61,572 bases of DNA from JAFGIG01 sp964397545. Lineage in GTDB: Bacteria > SDB-A. Made by a program: the position numbers and the translations under genes. Shown here piece by piece: positions 59,234-61,572 of the stretch (the stretch's first letter is position 1; each line of letters starts with the position of its first letter). Where the stretch lies: NCBI GenBank assembly GCA_964397545.1, contig CAYNIW010000011.1:1-61572 (forward strand), read 5' to 3'. The notes under the pieces were generated by a model, which saw only the letters and a list, made by a program, of their open reading frames with translations, had not been told where the DNA came from and made no database searches.

Positions 59234-59921
59234 ATTTATATCCGACTCCTCTTACTGATTTTATGAGCTTTCCGTATTTTCCAATTTTTTCCCTTATTTT
59301 CACTATGTGGACATCTATAGTTCTGTCTATGACTATTTTTTCCGATCCCCAAAGTTTTTCAAGTATGGCGTCCCTGCTGAAAACCCTGCCGGGTTTTGAC
59401 GCGAGAATATCGAGTATCTTAAATTCAGTCGCGGTGAGAAAAATTTTTTTTTCTCCGTTTTTCACTTCAAACTTGTCTTTGTCTATGGTCAAATCCAAGA
59501 CCTTGAGAATTCCCTTTCCCTCATCTTTATCTGTTTCAACGCCGGCAATCCTTCTTATGACCGCTTTTATTCTCGCCGTCAGTTCTTTCATGCTGAAAGG
59601 CTTTACGATGTAATCATCGGCTCCGAGTTCCAAGCCCAATACTTTGTCTGTTTCTGAATCCATCGCCGTAAGCATTATTATCGGCACATCTTTTTTATCT
59701 GGATCCGCTTTCATTATTTTGCAAATCTCTATTCCCGTATAACCCGGCAGCATGAGATCTAATATAACAAGGTCCGGCTTGTTCTTTGAAATATATCTGA
59801 CAAATGAATATCCGTCTGAAAAAACCTCGGTAGAATAGTTTTCTTTCTGCAGTCCGGTTTTTAAAAGTTCAGTTATATCGGGTTCATCGTCCACAATCGC
59901 TATCTTTTTTTTGAAAGACAT
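59220..59921 (-). CDS. phoB: Response regulator PhoB
   Basis: The 233-residue OmpR-type regulator has acidic residues in AIVDDEPDITEL, the phospho-Asp in VILDLMLPGYTG, IIMLTAMDSE and a switch Lys in DYIVKPFSM, followed by a winged helix (DRTIDVHIVKIREKIG, VRGVGYKF). GAGAGGGATTC precedes the ATG. It is the first gene of phoB-phoR-porin-pstSCAB-phoU. Confidence 0.94.
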   Translation of the reverse strand: MSFKKKIAIVDDEPDITELLKTGLQKENYSTEVFSDGYSFVRYISKNKPDLVILDLMLPGYTGIEICKIMKADPDKKDVPIIMLTAMDSETDKVLGLELGADDYIVKPFSMKELTARIKAVIRRIAGVETDKDEGKGILKVLDLTIDKDKFEVKNGEKKIFLTATEFKILDILASKPGRVFSRDAILEKLWGSEKIVIDRTIDVHIVKIREKIGKYGKLIKSVRGVGYKFESD

Positions 59922-59944
59922 GAATCCCTCTCATTTTTTACAAG

Positions 59945-59973
59945 TTGATTCTTATGAGTATACATTATATATA
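59945..59973 (+). promoter_or_regulatory. Promoter of nfeD-SPFH pair
   Basis: TTGATT (59945-59950), a 17-nt spacer and TATATA (59968-59973) predict a start near 59980, with AAAAGGGGAGG as ribosome binding site for nfeD. Confidence 0.5.
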
Positions 59974-60013
59974 TCTCTTTAATAAACAAAAAATATTAAA
60001 AGGGGAGGTTCCA

Positions 60014-60460
60014 ATGTGGATAACATGGGTCTGGCTGATTTTCGCCGCGGTCTTCATAGTCGGCGAAATATTCACTGCCGGATTTTTTCTCATCTGTTTC
60101 GGCATAGGAGCCGCAGCCGCAGGAATCGTCTCCATGATAGATGTTCATCCCCTGTGGCAGTGGGCTGCATTTGTCCTCTTTTCCGCGCTGTCATTCGCTT
60201 TCGCGAGAAGATTTTCTGAAAAAATAACGAAAAAACAGCCTAAAGGCATAGGAGCCGACAGGCTTATAGGACTTAAAGGAATTGTAACTGAAAGGATTGA
60301 CCCATTCGAAAACACTGGGCTTGTAAGAATCGAAAATGAAGTGTGGAGGGCCAACAGCGAGAAAGAAGAGACAATCCAAAAAGACGAAGAAGTGGAGATC
60401 ATAGAAATCAAAGGAGTTCACCTGATAGTGAAAAGAATTAAGGAAAGGAGTCTCAAATGA
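60014..60460 (+). CDS. NfeD-like membrane protein
   Basis: The 148-residue protein has two or three membrane helices (WITWVWLIFAAVFIVGEIFT, then FLICFGIGAAAAGIVSMI and WAAFVLFSALSFAFA) and a C-terminal OB-fold domain (LIGLKGIVTERIDPFENTGL, VRIENEVWRA). It is a short NfeD without protease domain, known to partner SPFH proteins in membrane microdomains. The ATG at 60014 has GGGGAGGTTCCA before it. An in-frame start at 59945 lies in the promoter. The stop overlaps the SPFH start by 4 nt. Confidence 0.92.
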   Translation: MWITWVWLIFAAVFIVGEIFTAGFFLICFGIGAAAAGIVSMIDVHPLWQWAAFVLFSALSFAFARRFSEKITKKQPKGIGADRLIGLKGIVTERIDPFENTGLVRIENEVWRANSEKEETIQKDEEVEIIEIKGVHLIVKRIKERSLK

Positions 60461-61335
60461 ATTTTCTCCCCTTGATAATATTCGCGGCGATAATCATTTT
60501 CTTTTTCGCAGCGACCTCTCTGAAAATAGTCAGGCCATGGGAAAAAGGTCTCGTTGAAAGATTTGGAAGATACCAGAGAACGGTCGGCAGTGGTCTGAAT
60601 TTTGTTTTCCCTTTCATAGAGAAAATCAGAAGAATTGATTCCCGCGAACAGGTTGTTGACGTGCCTCCTCAGTCGGTAATAACAAAAGACAATGTTGTCG
60701 TAGACGTCGACGCTGTAGTATATTATGAAGTTACCGATCCTGTGAAAGTTGCGTATAACGTCGCAAATTTCTATCTTGCCGCCACAAAACTCGCTCAGAC
60801 AAACCTCAGAAACCTCATCGGCGACCTCGCTCTGGACGAATCCCTGACTTCAAGAGAAGTTATAAATACAAAGCTAAGGCTGATTCTTGACGAAGCAACA
60901 GACAAGTGGGGAACAAAAGTCACGAGAGTAGAGCTTCAGAGAATAGAGCCTCCTTCCGAAGTCGTCGATTCAATGCACAGACAGATGAAGGCGGAAAGGG
61001 AGAGAAGGGCGATGATTCTCGAAGCCGAAGGCCACAAACAGTCTGTTATATTGAAGGCAGAAGGAGACGCTGAATCAATCAAAAAGGTAGCAGACGCTTC
61101 AAAATACCAGAAAATTACAATAGCTCAGGGCGAAGCTGAATCCATTTCCATTGTTTTCAATGCCATACACAAAGGTAATCCGACAAATGACCTGCTCGCG
61201 GTCAAATATCTCGAAGCTCTTGAAAAGATTTCTAATGGAACAGCTACAAAAATTTTCATGCCGTATGAATCTTCAGCTTTCCTCGGCTCTATCGCCTCGG
61301 TCGGCGAACTTTTCAAGGATAAAAACAAGAACTGA
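60457..61335 (+). CDS. SPFH/Band 7 protein (stomatin/paraslipin type)
   Basis: The 292-residue protein has an N-terminal membrane helix (PLIIFAAIIIFFFAATSLKI), then VRPWEKGLVERFGRYQRTV and the SPFH core (SREQVVDVPPQSVITKDNVV, VDAVVYYEVTDPVKVAYNV). A coiled-coil stretch (MHRQMKAERERRAMILEAEG) continues to an oligomerisation tail. It forms ring-like membrane scaffolds with NfeD. AAGGAG precedes the ATG. Confidence 0.94.
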   Translation: MNFLPLIIFAAIIIFFFAATSLKIVRPWEKGLVERFGRYQRTVGSGLNFVFPFIEKIRRIDSREQVVDVPPQSVITKDNVVVDVDAVVYYEVTDPVKVAYNVANFYLAATKLAQTNLRNLIGDLALDESLTSREVINTKLRLILDEATDKWGTKVTRVELQRIEPPSEVVDSMHRQMKAERERRAMILEAEGHKQSVILKAEGDAESIKKVADASKYQKITIAQGEAESISIVFNAIHKGNPTNDLLAVKYLEALEKISNGTATKIFMPYESSAFLGSIASVGELFKDKNKN

Positions 61336-61341
61336 AATTTG

Positions 61342-61361
61342 GGGCGGATTCTTTTCCGCCC
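61342..61361 (+). terminator. Terminator after nfeD-SPFH operon
   Basis: GGGCGGA and TCCGCCC form a 7-bp stem with a 6-nt loop starting 6 nt after the stop, followed by TTTTATTG. This is a good intrinsic terminator. Confidence 0.85.
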
Positions 61362-61452
61362 TTTTATTGTATCGTATCTCTACAATTGACTTAAGGATAA
61401 AAATACCTTCCCTTAATGTTGGATATCTCTTCTTTTCTTTTATTTTATTTGC

Positions 61453-61572
61453 GTAACGATTTTTCATTTCTATGAAAAATCGGATTCGTAATCAGTACTC
61501 TTTTCTTTAACCTTCGTGGTGGATATTTTTCTTTTTCTTTCTTTCGTGCTAATTCGTGTAACGATTTTTCAT
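61453..61572. repeat. Repeat-like intergenic DNA at window end
   Basis: GTAACGATTTTTCAT occurs twice (61453-61467 and 61558-61572, the last base of the window). The first copy is part of a perfect 11-bp inverted repeat CGATTTTTCAT/ATGAAAAATCG (61457-61467, 61472-61482) with a TTCT loop. Between the copies are CTTCGTGGTGGAT and TTCGTGCTAATTCGTGT, a wording seen in dispersed intergenic repeats of many bacteria. No gene is seen here, and the unit continues beyond the window. Confidence 0.6.

Noticed and set aside
1..61572. tRNA, rRNA, riboswitch, phage or transposase genes
   Set aside because: None seen on reading the intergenic regions and frames; small RNAs without strong hairpins would be missed by eye.

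Overview
The window looks like a chromosomal segment of an uncultivated diderm bacterium with about 42-45% GC. The outer membrane is indicated by a TolC-type channel, a phosphate porin, a small beta-barrel protein and many lipoproteins. Two large secreted proteins end in a FlgD-like/type IX-like C-terminal domain of the kind common in FCB-group and WOR-3/TA06-like candidate phyla. A ferredoxin-fused EtfA points to anaerobic energy metabolism. The taxonomic placement is inference. I see no rRNA, tRNA, CRISPR array, insertion sequence or prophage.

Layout: 1-2848 holds a truncated sensor kinase, an ACT-domain protein and an SGNH hydrolase. 2852-12092 (minus strand) is one compact run: cPGS-like GTPase, carbamate kinase, YceD-like protein, RpmF, PlsX, FabD, FabG, ACP, FabF, EtfB and ferredoxin-EtfA. 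12232-13383 is a formylglycine-generating-enzyme-like protein. 13461-23702 (minus) is a type IV pilus minor-pilin operon (FimT, PilV, PilW and PilX types, an unknown secreted protein, PilY1) that ends in a 1674-residue modular secreted protein. 23940-29955 (minus) is a TetR-controlled RND efflux operon with its promoter and operator visible. 30077-34026 holds a methyltransferase, the NifS/IscU pair, a ROK kinase and a small outer-membrane protein. 34355-41913 holds a gingipain-like C25 peptidase, a large hybrid histidine kinase and an SF2 helicase. 41897-45182 holds an acidic two-repeat lipoprotein, a second TetR regulator and, divergent from it, a promoter- and terminator-bounded operon of two tiny ORFs (39 and 37 aa), then an 8-oxoguanine-deaminase-like amidohydrolase. 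45215-51923 holds UmuC, UmuD, a PF14907-like nucleotidyltransferase with an ABC exporter and lipoprotein, then a lipoprotein and a chagasin-like cysteine peptidase inhibitor. 51942-59921 (minus) is a full Pho regulon: phoB-phoR, porin, pstSCAB, phoU. 60014-61335 is an NfeD/SPFH membrane pair, followed by a repeat-like intergenic tail.

Three things stand out. First, the two-peptide operon at 43494-43735 has a palindrome inside its promoter and a strong terminator, next to a divergent TetR gene. Second, at least five genes have a well-formed -10 box only 5-6 nt before the start codon and no Shine-Dalgarno sequence, which predicts leaderless transcripts. Third, the pilus operon carries a giant PKD-like adhesin-type protein directly behind the PilY1-type tip protein. 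All functional statements come from reading motifs by eye; no database search was run.
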